Source: Collinsella aerofaciens (GTDB taxonomy: Bacteria > Actinomycetota > Coriobacteriia > Coriobacteriales > Coriobacteriaceae). From it: a stretch of DNA of 62,634 nt. Below are positions 8,513-16,428 of the stretch, piece after piece. The translations under genes were made by a program, and so were the position numbers. The notes under the pieces were generated by a model. That model did no database searches. It was not told where the DNA came from and worked only from the letters and a program-made list of their open reading frames with translations. The DNA lies in the NCBI RefSeq assembly GCF_015561195.1, contig NZ_JADMSU010000010.1:1-62634 (forward strand). The letters run 5' to 3'. The stretch's first letter is position 1, and each line of letters begins with the position of its first letter.

Positions 8513-8532
8513 CGGTTCTGCCGTGGCGAAAA

Positions 8533-8565
8533 CCACCACAAAGGCGCCTGTCCCCTTTGTGGTGG
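8533..8565. repeat. Palindromic repeat, family A copy 4
   Basis: CCACCACAAAGG arms with the inverted core CGCCTGTCCC, followed by T4. Probably the terminator of the MGMT-like gene. Confidence 0.8.
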
Positions 8566-8663
8566 TTTTACGCTGTAGGTTTACCAGAGCTAACTTATGG
8601 AGAAGGTGTGGTGGCGTACTTTGCCGTCAGAAAGTAAACCACGGTGAACTATATTGGTTTCAG

Positions 8664-8799
8664 CAACGGAGCAGGCAATAGGCGATGAAAAAGCCTGCCC
8701 TGTTGAGTTTGATTCGCATTCCTCCCCTCTGTGCGATTCAACGGTGTACTTCGGGAACAGGCCTGCTGGCAACTAGCTGCCGGCGGGCCTGTTCCTGTT
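8664..8799 (+). ncRNA. Candidate structured non-coding RNA, three hairpins
   Basis: The 393 bases between the MGMT-like gene and trpS hold no gene but three consecutive hairpins. The first has 13-base arms, CAACGGAGCAGGC with GCCTGCCCTGTTG (8664-8705), one mismatch. The second pairs TGATTCGCA with TGCGATTCA (8710-8740). The third has 18-base arms (8754-8795), all paired with two G-U pairs, loop ACTAGC, then TGTTTG; it looks like a terminator. GCAGGC of the first arm can also pair with GCCTGC of the third hairpin, so two folds compete. No gene follows on this strand. It matches no RNA family I can name with confidence. Confidence 0.5.
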
Positions 8800-8848
8800 T
8801 GTCGAGGGGGTGCGATGGACGGAGCCGAAGCGGTCCGGCTCCAAAAAA

Positions 8849-8870
8849 GGCGGACGCCGTAGCGCCCGCC
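8849..8870 (-). terminator. Terminator of trpS
   Basis: Read on the minus strand, GGCGGGCGC pairs with GCGTCCGCC (one mismatch) and a T6 run follows. It lies just beyond the trpS stop. Confidence 0.75.
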
Positions 8871-8905
8871 CTATAGCAATCGAAAGCTCAAGCCAGCAGA
8901 TCGGT

Positions 8906-9955
8906 CTAGTACACCATGCCCATGGCGTCCTGAACCTCGGCCAGGGTCTGCTCGGCGATCTCGTTGGCGCGACGGTTGCCCTCATGCAGGACGTCCTTCA
9001 CATAGTCCAGATCGTTCTCGTAGCGCTGGCGACGCTCGCGGATCGGTGCGAAGTACTCGTTGACGGCCTCGGTCACGTACTTCTTGAGCTGGCCGGAGCC
9101 TCCCATGCCAATCTCCTCGGCAATTTCGACCTCGGAACGGCCGGTGCAGATGGCGGCCGTCGAAAGCAGGCCAGACACGCCGGGGCGGTTCTCGGGGTCG
9201 AACGTGATCATGCGCTCGGAGTCGGTCTGGCTCTTCTTGATGCGCTTGGCCGTCTCCTCGGCGGTCATCGAAATATTGATGGCGTTGCCGTAGCTCTTGC
9301 TCATCTTGCGACCGTCCAGGCCCGGCAGCAGCGGGGTCTCGGACAGCAGCGCGTCGACCTCGGGGAACACCTTGCCGTAGCGGTTGTTAAAGCGGCGAGC
9401 GATGGTGCGGGTAAGCTCGATGTGCGGCAGCTGGTCGCGACCGACGGGCACCACGTTGCCCTTGCAGAACAGGATGTCGCAGGCCTGATGTACCGGGTAG
9501 GTGAGCAGAAGACCAGTGAGCTCGTGGCCCGAGGCCTCCATCTCGGCCTTTACCGTGGGGTTGCGCGCCAGCTCGGCCTCGGACACCAGCGACAGGAACG
9601 GCAGCATGAGCTGGTTGGCGGCGGGCACGGCGGAGTGCGCGTAGATCATGGTCTTGTCGGGATCGATACCGCAGGCAAGGTAGTCCATGACCATGTTGTA
9701 CACGTTGTCCTGGATGTGCTCGGTCGTGTCGCGGTCAGTGATGACCTGGTAGTCGGCGATGAGCACGTTGGTCTTGGCGCCCATGTTCTGCAGCTCAACA
9801 CGGCCCTTGAGGGTGCCGAAGTAGTGGCCCAGGTGCAGACGGCCGGTGGGGCGGTCGCCGGTGAGCATGGTGAACTTCTCGGGCGTCTTGGTCAGGCCCT
9901 CGCGAATGGCGTTGCTCTTTTGCAGCGCGACTTCGTAGCTGTTCTCGTTTGGCAT
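8906..9955 (-). CDS. trpS: Tryptophanyl-tRNA synthetase
   Basis: Charges tRNA-Trp with tryptophan using ATP. 349 residues, normal for this class Ic enzyme. The HIGH-type motif reads HLGH in GDRPTGRLHLGHYFGTLKG near residue 35, and KMSKS is intact in GRKMSKSYGNAI near residue 220. The ATG at MPNENSYEV is supported by AGGAG ten bases upstream; an in-frame extension further upstream lacks a binding site. No T-box leader is visible in the 170 bases to the next gene. Stands alone on the minus strand. Confidence 0.97.
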   Translation of the reverse strand: MPNENSYEVALQKSNAIREGLTKTPEKFTMLTGDRPTGRLHLGHYFGTLKGRVELQNMGAKTNVLIADYQVITDRDTTEHIQDNVYNMVMDYLACGIDPDKTMIYAHSAVPAANQLMLPFLSLVSEAELARNPTVKAEMEASGHELTGLLLTYPVHQACDILFCKGNVVPVGRDQLPHIELTRTIARRFNNRYGKVFPEVDALLSETPLLPGLDGRKMSKSYGNAINISMTAEETAKRIKKSQTDSERMITFDPENRPGVSGLLSTAAICTGRSEVEIAEEIGMGGSGQLKKYVTEAVNEYFAPIRERRQRYENDLDYVKDVLHEGNRRANEIAEQTLAEVQDAMGMVY

Positions 9956-10125
9956 GATTGCTCCTAACGTATGTTCATGGGTCAAGATGATAACGCGTTT
10001 ATTGGAGGGGTGGTGCGTAAGTAGGCGAGGGGCGGGAGAGGGACGCGCGTGGTGCGGCATGTGCGATGGGTGCGGCGCGGCCGCGCTTGGCTAACGGTGC
10101 CTTGGCACATCCTCGGCAGCTTGCC

Positions 10126-11325
10126 CTAGAGCTTGTGGTGGCGCTCTTCTTTGCGCTCCTCGGCTGCCTGCTCCTCCTGCTTAAAAGCGGGGTCGTCGGG
10201 GGTGACCAGCTCGTCCTCGTGCGTGCGCTTGTTGTAATGGTGGCGCAGCACGGGTTCAAACAGGTGCAGGTGCTTGGCGAAGGCGGCCGAGCCAATGGCG
10301 AGCACGGTAAAGATGAGCACACGCATGGGCACCTCGACCTGGTTAATCGCGGCGGCGCCGGCCGAAAGCATGATGCACCAGGCATAGATGAGCAGCACGG
10401 CCTGTTTTTGGTTGTAGCCTTCTTGGATCAGGCGGTGGTGGATGTGGCCCTTGTCGGCCTGCCCGATGCTAATGTGGGCGCGCTTGCGGCGCACAATGGC
10501 GCTAAACGTGTCGATGATGGGCACGCCGGCAACGATGAGCGGGATGATAAGCGAGGTGAGTGCGGCGGTGCGGCTCACGTTGAGCAGCGAGATGGAGCCT
10601 AGCGCAAAGCCCAGAAGCAGCGACCCCGAGTCGCCCAAGAAGATGCTTGCGGGGTTGAAGTTGTAGCGCAAAAAGGCCAGACAGGCGCCAAAGAGCGCAA
10701 TGGAGAGCGCGGCGGCGTCGATGCGGCCCGAGAGAACGGCCATCGAAAACATGGTGAACGACGCGATGCCGCAGATGCCCGTGGCCAAGCCGTCGAGGCC
10801 GTCGATGAGGTTAATGATGTTGGTGAATGCCACCAGATAGATTACGGTGATGGGGTAGGCGAGCCATCCGAGCATGATCTCGCCGGGAGCAAACGGGTTG
10901 ACGATGACGCCGATTTTTAGGCCGCCCATGCAGGCGATAAGCGCGGCGAGGACCTGTCCGGCCAGCTTTTGCTTGGGCGTGAGCTGGAAGACGTCGTCGA
11001 TAGCGCCGGTCGCAAAGATGACGGTAAAGGAGAGCGCCAGCATGGGATAGCTAATGTGAAGGCGCGGGTGCGGCACCAGGACGGGTGGCCAGCCTAGGTA
11101 CCAGGTGCCTAGGATTTGCACAATGCAGGCAACGACCAGGCCCAAAAACACCGCCGTTCCGCCCAAACGCGGGATGGGCTTGGTGTTGATGCGGCGCTTA
11201 GAAGGATAGTCGACGGCATCGAGCTTAATTGCCAAGCGCTTGACCAGGGGCACCGCGAGGAAGGTCGTGATAAAAGCCGCCGCTGCCACGCATAGGTACG
11301 GTATGTAGCTCGGGGATGAAGCCAT
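10126..11325 (-). CDS. Undecaprenyl-phosphate sugar-1-phosphate transferase (TagO/WecA type)
   Basis: A 399-residue polytopic protein of glycosyltransferase family 4. It should transfer a sugar-1-phosphate, usually GlcNAc-1-P, from UDP-sugar to undecaprenyl phosphate, the first step of wall teichoic acid or other surface glycans. Visible motifs are GAIDDVFQLTPKQKL, NLIDGLDGLATG, the catalytic FNPASIFLGDSGSLLLGFALG, and KGHIHHRLIQEG, the His-rich loop of TagO/WecA/Rfe rather than MraY. A charged tail of ~45 residues (EEQAAEERKEERHHKL) is extra. The start is uncertain: ATG at 11325 has only a weak purine stretch, and ATG at 11397 is an alternative. Confidence 0.88.
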   Translation of the reverse strand: MASSPSYIPYLCVAAAAFITTFLAVPLVKRLAIKLDAVDYPSKRRINTKPIPRLGGTAVFLGLVVACIVQILGTWYLGWPPVLVPHPRLHISYPMLALSFTVIFATGAIDDVFQLTPKQKLAGQVLAALIACMGGLKIGVIVNPFAPGEIMLGWLAYPITVIYLVAFTNIINLIDGLDGLATGICGIASFTMFSMAVLSGRIDAAALSIALFGACLAFLRYNFNPASIFLGDSGSLLLGFALGSISLLNVSRTAALTSLIIPLIVAGVPIIDTFSAIVRRKRAHISIGQADKGHIHHRLIQEGYNQKQAVLLIYAWCIMLSAGAAAINQVEVPMRVLIFTVLAIGSAAFAKHLHLFEPVLRHHYNKRTHEDELVTPDDPAFKQEEQAAEERKEERHHKL

Positions 11326-11554
11326 GAATCTAAAAACCGCCAAGCGTCGAAGGAAAAGGTCAAAGGTTGCTACGCGGAAATGGCATAGCTGTCCCATGAT
11401 ACTCGACCGAGGGGGGTGCATGTAATTGCACGCAGCGATAATCACGCGCTTACCAGATATTGGGATGTTGTCGATGGCTTGTCGGGATGCCGGCGGGGAT
11501 CCATATGGACTGTATGGTGATTTTCGGCAAAAGAAAACCACCCCCCACGTTACG

Positions 11555-11700
11555 AAAATGAACCCACCTAAAACAGGTGGGTGCCCTCATCGACTGTTCC
11601 AGCGTCCTTAACAACGAAGGATACCTGTACTAGGTACGACTGTGTGGGCTCCCTAAATAAACGCGACGGTTCACCCAGTTGCTCCGCGGGGGGCGGAATA
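11555..11700 (-). ncRNA. Candidate 6S RNA (ssrS)-like transcript
   Basis: The 523 bases between the sugar transferase and the radical SAM gene have no gene. On the minus strand they end in GGGCACCCACCTG, a short loop, AGGTGGGT and TTCATTTT: a strong terminator that resembles, from memory, the 3' end of 6S RNAs of Gram-positive anaerobes. Inside are TACCT/AGGTA and TCCTT/AAGGA hairpins. TGGGTGAACC nearer the 5' side can pair with the 3' hairpin region. 6S RNA binds the housekeeping RNA polymerase. The 5' end is a guess, set from a TATGAT box at 11706-11711; no good -35 box is seen. Confidence 0.4.
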
Positions 11701-11848
11701 CCTACATCATAAAGCGGCACTTTATCGATTCCAGTCTTGACATTACAAAAATCGTGTCGGACGATTACGGCGCCTTGGGCTCGAGCCGTCTGTGGGGTTG
11801 ATCCCTTTACGTTTGAGCTGCTGAATCGTTGTTTTGGAGCATGGTTTT

Positions 11849-12787
11849 ATGCCGACGTCGTTGACCGAACTTTTTTCGCCCGCCTGCCATTTGTGTCCGC
11901 GCCGTTGCGGTGCGGCGCGCGATGAGGGCGCGCACGGCGTCTGCGGTGCTAACGACACGCTCAAGGTGGCCCGCGCCGCGCTTCATATGTGGGAGGAGCC
12001 GCCTATCTCGGGCGAGGCCGGTTCGGGCACGATCTTCTTTAGCGGCTGCTCGCTCAAATGTATCTACTGCCAGAACCACGAGATCTCGACCGGCAATTTT
12101 GGCCTTGAGATTTCGCCTGAGCGCCTGGTCGAGATTATGCTGGAACTGCAGGACCAGGGTGCCAACAACATCAATTTGGTGACGGCGACGCACTATGCGC
12201 ACCTGTTGCCTGCCGCGATTGCCGCGGCGCGGGCGCGCGGACTGGTTATCCCAATCGTCTACAACACGAGTGGTTACGAGCGCGCGAGTGCCGTGGCGGC
12301 GCTGGGCGACCTGGTCGATGTGTGGCTCACCGACTTTAAATATGCCGATGCCGGGCTTGCGCAGTCGCTCTCCCATATAAAGGATTACCCGCGTGTGGCC
12401 GTGTCGGGTCTGGCCCAGATGGCGCGCGAGATCGAGCGCCGCGGGGGAGAGTTGGTGGACGAGGACGGGCTTATGAAGCGTGGCATGATCGTGCGTCACC
12501 TGGTGCTTCCGGGGCATGCAGACGATTCGTGTCGCGTGCTGGACCTGGTGTGGCAGACGGTGGGCGACGTGCCGATCTCGGTTATGAACCAGTACACGCC
12601 CAATGCGCTCATGCGCGAGCAGGGCGGCGACCTGGCACGCGCCGTGACGCGTGAGGAGTACGAGCAGGTGCTCGACCATGCCGACGACCTGGGTTTTACG
12701 ACGATGTTCTGGCAAGAGGGCGGCGCGGTAGACGAGAGCTTCACCCCGGCCTTCGACACCACCGGTGTTCTTACCAGCGCAAAGTAG
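11849..12787 (+). CDS. PflA/PflX-like radical SAM protein (COG1313 type)
   Basis: 312 residues. The radical SAM cluster motif CX3CX2C is Cys67, Cys71 and Cys74 in GCSLKCIYCQNHE. A second cysteine group at the N-terminus (Cys13, 16, 20, 32 in CHLCPRRC and VCG) is typical of the COG1313 proteins, which resemble the activators of pyruvate formate-lyase. It should reduce S-adenosylmethionine to a radical, but the target is unknown. No glycyl-radical enzyme lies beside it. The ATG follows TTGGAGC at good spacing; a TTG five codons earlier is the alternative. Confidence 0.85.
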   Translation: MPTSLTELFSPACHLCPRRCGAARDEGAHGVCGANDTLKVARAALHMWEEPPISGEAGSGTIFFSGCSLKCIYCQNHEISTGNFGLEISPERLVEIMLELQDQGANNINLVTATHYAHLLPAAIAAARARGLVIPIVYNTSGYERASAVAALGDLVDVWLTDFKYADAGLAQSLSHIKDYPRVAVSGLAQMAREIERRGGELVDEDGLMKRGMIVRHLVLPGHADDSCRVLDLVWQTVGDVPISVMNQYTPNALMREQGGDLARAVTREEYEQVLDHADDLGFTTMFWQEGGAVDESFTPAFDTTGVLTSAK

Positions 12788-12796
12788 TGCGTTCGT

Positions 12797-12829
12797 CGAT
12801 GATTTTTCTGGGGGGATAAAAAATCATCG
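12797..12829. terminator. Terminator after the radical SAM gene
   Basis: CGATGATTTTT and AAAAAATCATCG form an 11-bp stem around a G-rich loop, ten bases after the stop codon. Confidence 0.65.
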
Positions 12830-12893
12830 AGAGGATTGCCTGTTCGAAAAGTTGCCAAAATAGCCGCGCCCCAAAAAGACTGGTTATTGGGCG

Positions 12894-12921
12894 TTGACAG
12901 TTGGCGAGTCGTAGGTAAAAT
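12894..12921 (+). promoter_or_regulatory. Promoter of tRNA-Ala
   Basis: A perfect TTGACA and a TAAAAT are 16 bases apart, 14 bases before the tRNA. Confidence 0.75.
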
Positions 12922-12934
12922 ATCGACTTGTCCT

Positions 12935-13007
12935 GGGGACGTAGCTCAGTTGGGAGAGCGCTGCCGTCGCATGGCAGAGGCCGAGGGTTCGACTCCCTTC
13001 GTCTCCA
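12935..13007 (+). tRNA. tRNA-Ala (anticodon CGC)
   Basis: A full cloverleaf: acceptor GGGGACG with CGTCTCC, D-arm GCTC/GAGC, anticodon stem CTGCC/GGCAG with loop GTCGCAT, and T-arm GAGGG-TTCGACT-CCCTT. The anticodon CGC reads GCG (Ala). CCA is not encoded in full. Confidence 0.93.
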
Positions 13008-13022
13008 CCCTTGGATTTGATA

Positions 13023-13053
13023 AGCCGCTGACATTGTGTCGGCGGCTTTTTTT
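13023..13053 (+). terminator. Terminator after tRNA-Ala
   Basis: AGCCGCTGACA, loop TTG, TGTCGGCGGCT and a T7 run: a textbook intrinsic terminator. It lies directly before the ribosome binding site of the next gene. Confidence 0.85.
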
Positions 13054-13071
13054 AAAAGAAAGGGCTATACC

Positions 13072-13530
13072 ATGGCCGAGCTTGAGTCCCAACCATTGTC
13101 CGACGAGGAGCGCGCCGAGTTGGAAGAGCTCCGCGCTGAGAAGGCCCGCCGCGAGGCTCGGGAAGAGGCCCGTCGCGAGCGTGAGGAGCTGGCTGCCCTG
13201 CGCGCCGAGCGTGCGAAGGCCGAGGAGGTCGCCTCGAACGCCGCATCCGAGCGCAAGCCCGCGCCCGCACCCAAGCCCGCTGCTGCGAAGCCTGCACCTG
13301 CCGCGCCCAAACCTCAGCCTAAAAAGGCCGCTCGTCCCAAGTCCGTCGAGCCCAAGCCGAGCCGTGACGAGATGACCTTTGCCCAGCGCATGGTTACCTC
13401 CAAGGAACCTACGGGCGAGAACGAGATCCCTGGCATGGCGCCGGCTCAAAAAATCATCATTGTCCTTGCCCTCATTGCGTTTGTCATCTTTATGGGCTAC
13501 ACGATCCTGACCAGCATGGGCCTGCTCTAA
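13072..13530 (+). CDS. Tail-anchored coiled-coil protein of unknown function
   Basis: 152 residues in three parts. Residues ~8-62 are almost all Glu, Arg, Ala and Leu and should form a charged coiled coil (EERAELEELRAEKARREARE). Residues ~63-100 are Pro/Ala/Lys-rich, with PAPKP-like units. Residues ~128-148 (IIIVLALIAFVIFMGYTIL) are one transmembrane helix near the end. There is no signal peptide, so the protein is likely cytoplasmic and held by its C-terminus. GAAAGGG precedes the ATG. It lies between the tRNA-Ala terminator and pncB. I do not recognise a family. Confidence 0.75.
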   Translation: MAELESQPLSDEERAELEELRAEKARREAREEARREREELAALRAERAKAEEVASNAASERKPAPAPKPAAAKPAPAAPKPQPKKAARPKSVEPKPSRDEMTFAQRMVTSKEPTGENEIPGMAPAQKIIIVLALIAFVIFMGYTILTSMGLL

Positions 13531-13614
13531 CCTATTTGCATCGGGCGTTATGTCCGCATCCTCTGCTCTCGTCTAACCCTCAAATTCTGTACCACACATC
13601 CGAAAGGTCGCCCC

Positions 13615-15120
13615 ATGGCTTTGACCGACATCTCGCATCCCACCGACATTGCAATGCTCACCGATCTGTACGAGCTCACTATGGCCCAGGGCCTGTGGGA
13701 GAGCGGCAAGGCCAATGAGCAGGGTTGTTTTACCGCGTTTTACCGCGACCATCCCTTTGGCAGCGCCTATGCCGTCATGTGCGGCACCGCCGAGCTGCCC
13801 GAGCTGGTCGAGAACCTGCGCTTTACGCCCGAGGATATCGACTACCTCGCATCGCTTGAGGCCCCGGCCGGCGGCGCGATGTTTAAGTCCGCATTCCTCG
13901 ACTATCTGCGCGATTTTCGTGCGCATGTAAACATCGACGCCGTGCCCGAGGGCGAGCTCGTCTTTCCGCGCGAGCCCATGGTGCGCGTCACCGGCCCCGC
14001 GCTGGAGTGCCAGCTGCTCGAGACGGCGCTGCTCAACATCGTCGGGTTCCAGACGCTTGTCGCCACCAAGACGGCGCGCGTGGTGCTCGCCGCTGACGGT
14101 CGCCCCGTGGCGGAGTTTGGCCTGCGCCGTGCCCAGGGCCCCGATGGCGGCCTAGCTGTTGCGCGCGCGAGCTACGTTGCCGGCTGCTCCTCTACGTCCA
14201 ATGTGCTCGCCGGCCGCCGCTACGGTATTCCCGTCTTTGGCACGCATGCGCACAGCTGGGTGATGAGCTTCGATTCCGAGCTCGAGGCCTTCCGCGCCTT
14301 TGCCAAGTCGAGCCCCAAGAACTGCACGCTGCTCATCGACACCTATGACGTGCGCGAGGGCTGCGAGCATGCCATTACGGTTGCCAAGGAGATGGAGGCG
14401 GTGGGCGAGCGCCTGTCGGCTATTCGCATCGACTCCGGCGACCTTGCCAAGCTCTCCAAGTATGTTCGCGGCCGTTTTGATGCCGAGGGCCTGCCCTATG
14501 TGGGTATCTCGGTGTCCAACGACCTGGACGAGTACACGATTCAGTCGCTGCTCGACCAGGGCGCGCCCATCGATAGCTTTGGCGTGGGTACCAAGCTCGC
14601 GACCTGCTACGACCAGCCGGCGCTGGGCGGCGTGTACAAGCTTTCCGCCCGCCGTGCGAGCGAGGCCGACCCGTGGACGCCGGTGGTCAAGCTCTCCGAA
14701 CAGCCCTATAAGCGCACGATCCCGGGCGTACAGCGCGTGCGCCGTTATTACGACGGCTTTGGCGGCCCGGTCTGCGACATGATCTACGACGAGGACCATC
14801 TGGCGGGGGAGGGCGCCGCGCGCGGCAATACCCTCGTGGCCGTGAATGATGCCGCCCTGGTGACCGACGTGTCCGAACTTGAGTATCGTGAGCTGTTGGT
14901 GCCGATCGTGCGCGACGGCAGTGCGGTGGCTCCGCGTGAGAGCATCCAGGACGCGCGCGAGCGCTGTGTTTGGGCGCTCAATCATCTGGATGCGGCTTTC
15001 AAGCGCTTCCTGTATCCGCAGACCTACGTGGTGGGTATGGAACAGGGCCTGGCCCAGGTGCGCGACGAGCTCGTGCGCAAGAATATGGCCGCGGCCTCGG
15101 CTTTCCCCTGGGCAAAATGA
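13615..15120 (+). CDS. pncB: Nicotinate phosphoribosyltransferase
   Basis: Makes nicotinate mononucleotide from nicotinate and PRPP with ATP, the entry step of NAD salvage. The 501 residues are in the normal range. Recognisable family stretches are DIAMLTDLYELTMAQG at the N-terminus, FPREPMVRVTGP near residue 120, RRAQGPDGG near 170 and GVGTKLATCYDQPALGGVYKL near 325. GAAAGG lies upstream of the ATG. proB follows after 79 bases in the same direction and may share the transcript. With no nadABC seen in the window, the cell may depend on nicotinate salvage. Confidence 0.93.
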   Translation: MALTDISHPTDIAMLTDLYELTMAQGLWESGKANEQGCFTAFYRDHPFGSAYAVMCGTAELPELVENLRFTPEDIDYLASLEAPAGGAMFKSAFLDYLRDFRAHVNIDAVPEGELVFPREPMVRVTGPALECQLLETALLNIVGFQTLVATKTARVVLAADGRPVAEFGLRRAQGPDGGLAVARASYVAGCSSTSNVLAGRRYGIPVFGTHAHSWVMSFDSELEAFRAFAKSSPKNCTLLIDTYDVREGCEHAITVAKEMEAVGERLSAIRIDSGDLAKLSKYVRGRFDAEGLPYVGISVSNDLDEYTIQSLLDQGAPIDSFGVGTKLATCYDQPALGGVYKLSARRASEADPWTPVVKLSEQPYKRTIPGVQRVRRYYDGFGGPVCDMIYDEDHLAGEGAARGNTLVAVNDAALVTDVSELEYRELLVPIVRDGSAVAPRESIQDARERCVWALNHLDAAFKRFLYPQTYVVGMEQGLAQVRDELVRKNMAAASAFPWAK

Positions 15121-15199
15121 TTCCTTGGGCGGTAGGGGCGAGTCACGCTCCCTTGGCCGCCAGCTCGGCCGTTCGCTGAACAGTTGATTGGTTTGACGT

Positions 15200-16327
15200 A
15201 TGACGACTTCTTATAAAACGATGGTGGTAAAGATCGGTTCGTCCACGGTGGTGGGCGCCGATGGCAAGGTCAACCGCGCCTTTATCGGCGGACTTGCCGA
15301 TCAAGCCGCAGCGCTGCGCAAGCTCGGCTGGCGTCTGGTCGTGGTGAGCTCGGGCGCTATTGCCTGTGGCTATCCCGTGTTGGGCTTCGACCGCAAGCCG
15401 GTCGGCGACCTTCCGAGCCTGCAGGCCTGCGCCTCGGCTGGTCAGTGCATCATCTCGTCGGCCTACGACGAGGAGTTCCATGCGCGCGACCTGCTCACCT
15501 CGCTCGTGCTGCTCACGCGTCACGACACGGCGCGTCGCACGTCCTACCTGCACGCGCGCGACGCCCTGCTGCGTCTGGTGGAGCTGGGCGTGGTGCCGGT
15601 CGTCAACGAGAACGACACCGTTACCGTCGACGAGATCAAGTTTGGCGACAACGACACACTGGCGGCGCTCGTGAGCTGCCTGGTATCTGCCGATCTGTGC
15701 GTGACGCTCTCGGACATCGATGGTCTCTATACTGCCAATCCGCATGAGGACCCCACGGCCGAGTTTGTTCCTGTCGTGCATAAGATCGATGCCAAGATTA
15801 TTGCCTCGGCGGGCGATTCTTCCACATCGGTGGGCACGGGCGGCATGATTACCAAGATCCGCGCGAGTCGCATCCTCATGACCGCGGGCATTCAGAGCGT
15901 GATTTGCTCGGGCGAGGAGCCCGATGCGCTCGTGCGCCTCGCCCGCGGCGAGAGCGTGGGCACGCTGTTCGATCAGCCGGCGGAGCGTCTGGACATCGCG
16001 CCCCGCAAGCTGTGGATCGCGCTGGGCGACAAGGCACATGGGTCGGTGACGGTTGATGACGGTGCTGCGAAGGCGCTGGTCAGCCGAGGCTCGTCGCTGC
16101 TCGCGGTGGGTATTCGCGAGGTCAATGGCGCGTTTGCCGAGGGCGATGTGCTCGACGTGTGCGACCCGAGCGGCATGGTCGTCGCCCGCGGTATCGCCGA
16201 GGCCGATTCGGACGTGCTGGAGCTTGCAGCCGGACGCCGTCAGGACCAGATTGCCGGCAACCGCCTGCTGGCAGACCTGACCGAAAAGCCCGCGATCCAT
16301 AGGGACAACTTGATAGTGTTCGCATAA
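15200..16327 (+). CDS. proB: Glutamate 5-kinase
   Basis: First step of proline synthesis: glutamate + ATP to glutamyl-5-phosphate. The 375 residues comprise an amino-acid-kinase domain (VVKIGSSTV, VVSSGAIACG, VNENDTVTVDEIKFGDNDTLAALVS) and a C-terminal PUA domain from about residue 275. This is the two-domain form seen in many bacteria, usually proline-inhibited. The ATG has only a weak upstream purine stretch. Its partner proA lies 1.6 kb on, separated by an opposing hydrolase gene, so the pair is not one operon here. A strong terminator follows. Confidence 0.95.
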   Translation: MTTSYKTMVVKIGSSTVVGADGKVNRAFIGGLADQAAALRKLGWRLVVVSSGAIACGYPVLGFDRKPVGDLPSLQACASAGQCIISSAYDEEFHARDLLTSLVLLTRHDTARRTSYLHARDALLRLVELGVVPVVNENDTVTVDEIKFGDNDTLAALVSCLVSADLCVTLSDIDGLYTANPHEDPTAEFVPVVHKIDAKIIASAGDSSTSVGTGGMITKIRASRILMTAGIQSVICSGEEPDALVRLARGESVGTLFDQPAERLDIAPRKLWIALGDKAHGSVTVDDGAAKALVSRGSSLLAVGIREVNGAFAEGDVLDVCDPSGMVVARGIAEADSDVLELAAGRRQDQIAGNRLLADLTEKPAIHRDNLIVFA

Positions 16328-16328
16328 A

Positions 16329-16376
16329 GAGAGGCAGCGCTGCGGCTCGTTTTGCCAGCAGTGTTGCCTCTCCTTT
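16329..16376 (+). terminator. Terminator of proB
   Basis: GAGAGGCAGCGCTGC pairs with GCAGTGTTGCCTCTC with few mismatches, followed by CTTTT. It begins two bases after the proB stop. Confidence 0.8.
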
Positions 16377-16377
16377 T

Positions 16378-16409
16378 CCGGCACTTGGGGACGTTCCTTA
16401 AGTGCCGGC
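16378..16409. repeat. Palindromic repeat, family C copy 2
   Basis: CCGGCACTT and AAGTGCCGG arms enclose GGGGACGTTCCTT. It lies between the convergent ends of proB and the hydrolase gene. Related to the longer element at 3626-3679. Confidence 0.7.
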
Positions 16410-16428
16410 AGATGGGGACACTCCTTTG

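Noticed and set aside
9956-10125. T-box leader for trpS, and likewise for argS (21788-22129)
   Set aside because: No AGGGTGGNACCGCG-like T-box sequence nor matching terminator/antiterminator was found in either upstream region.
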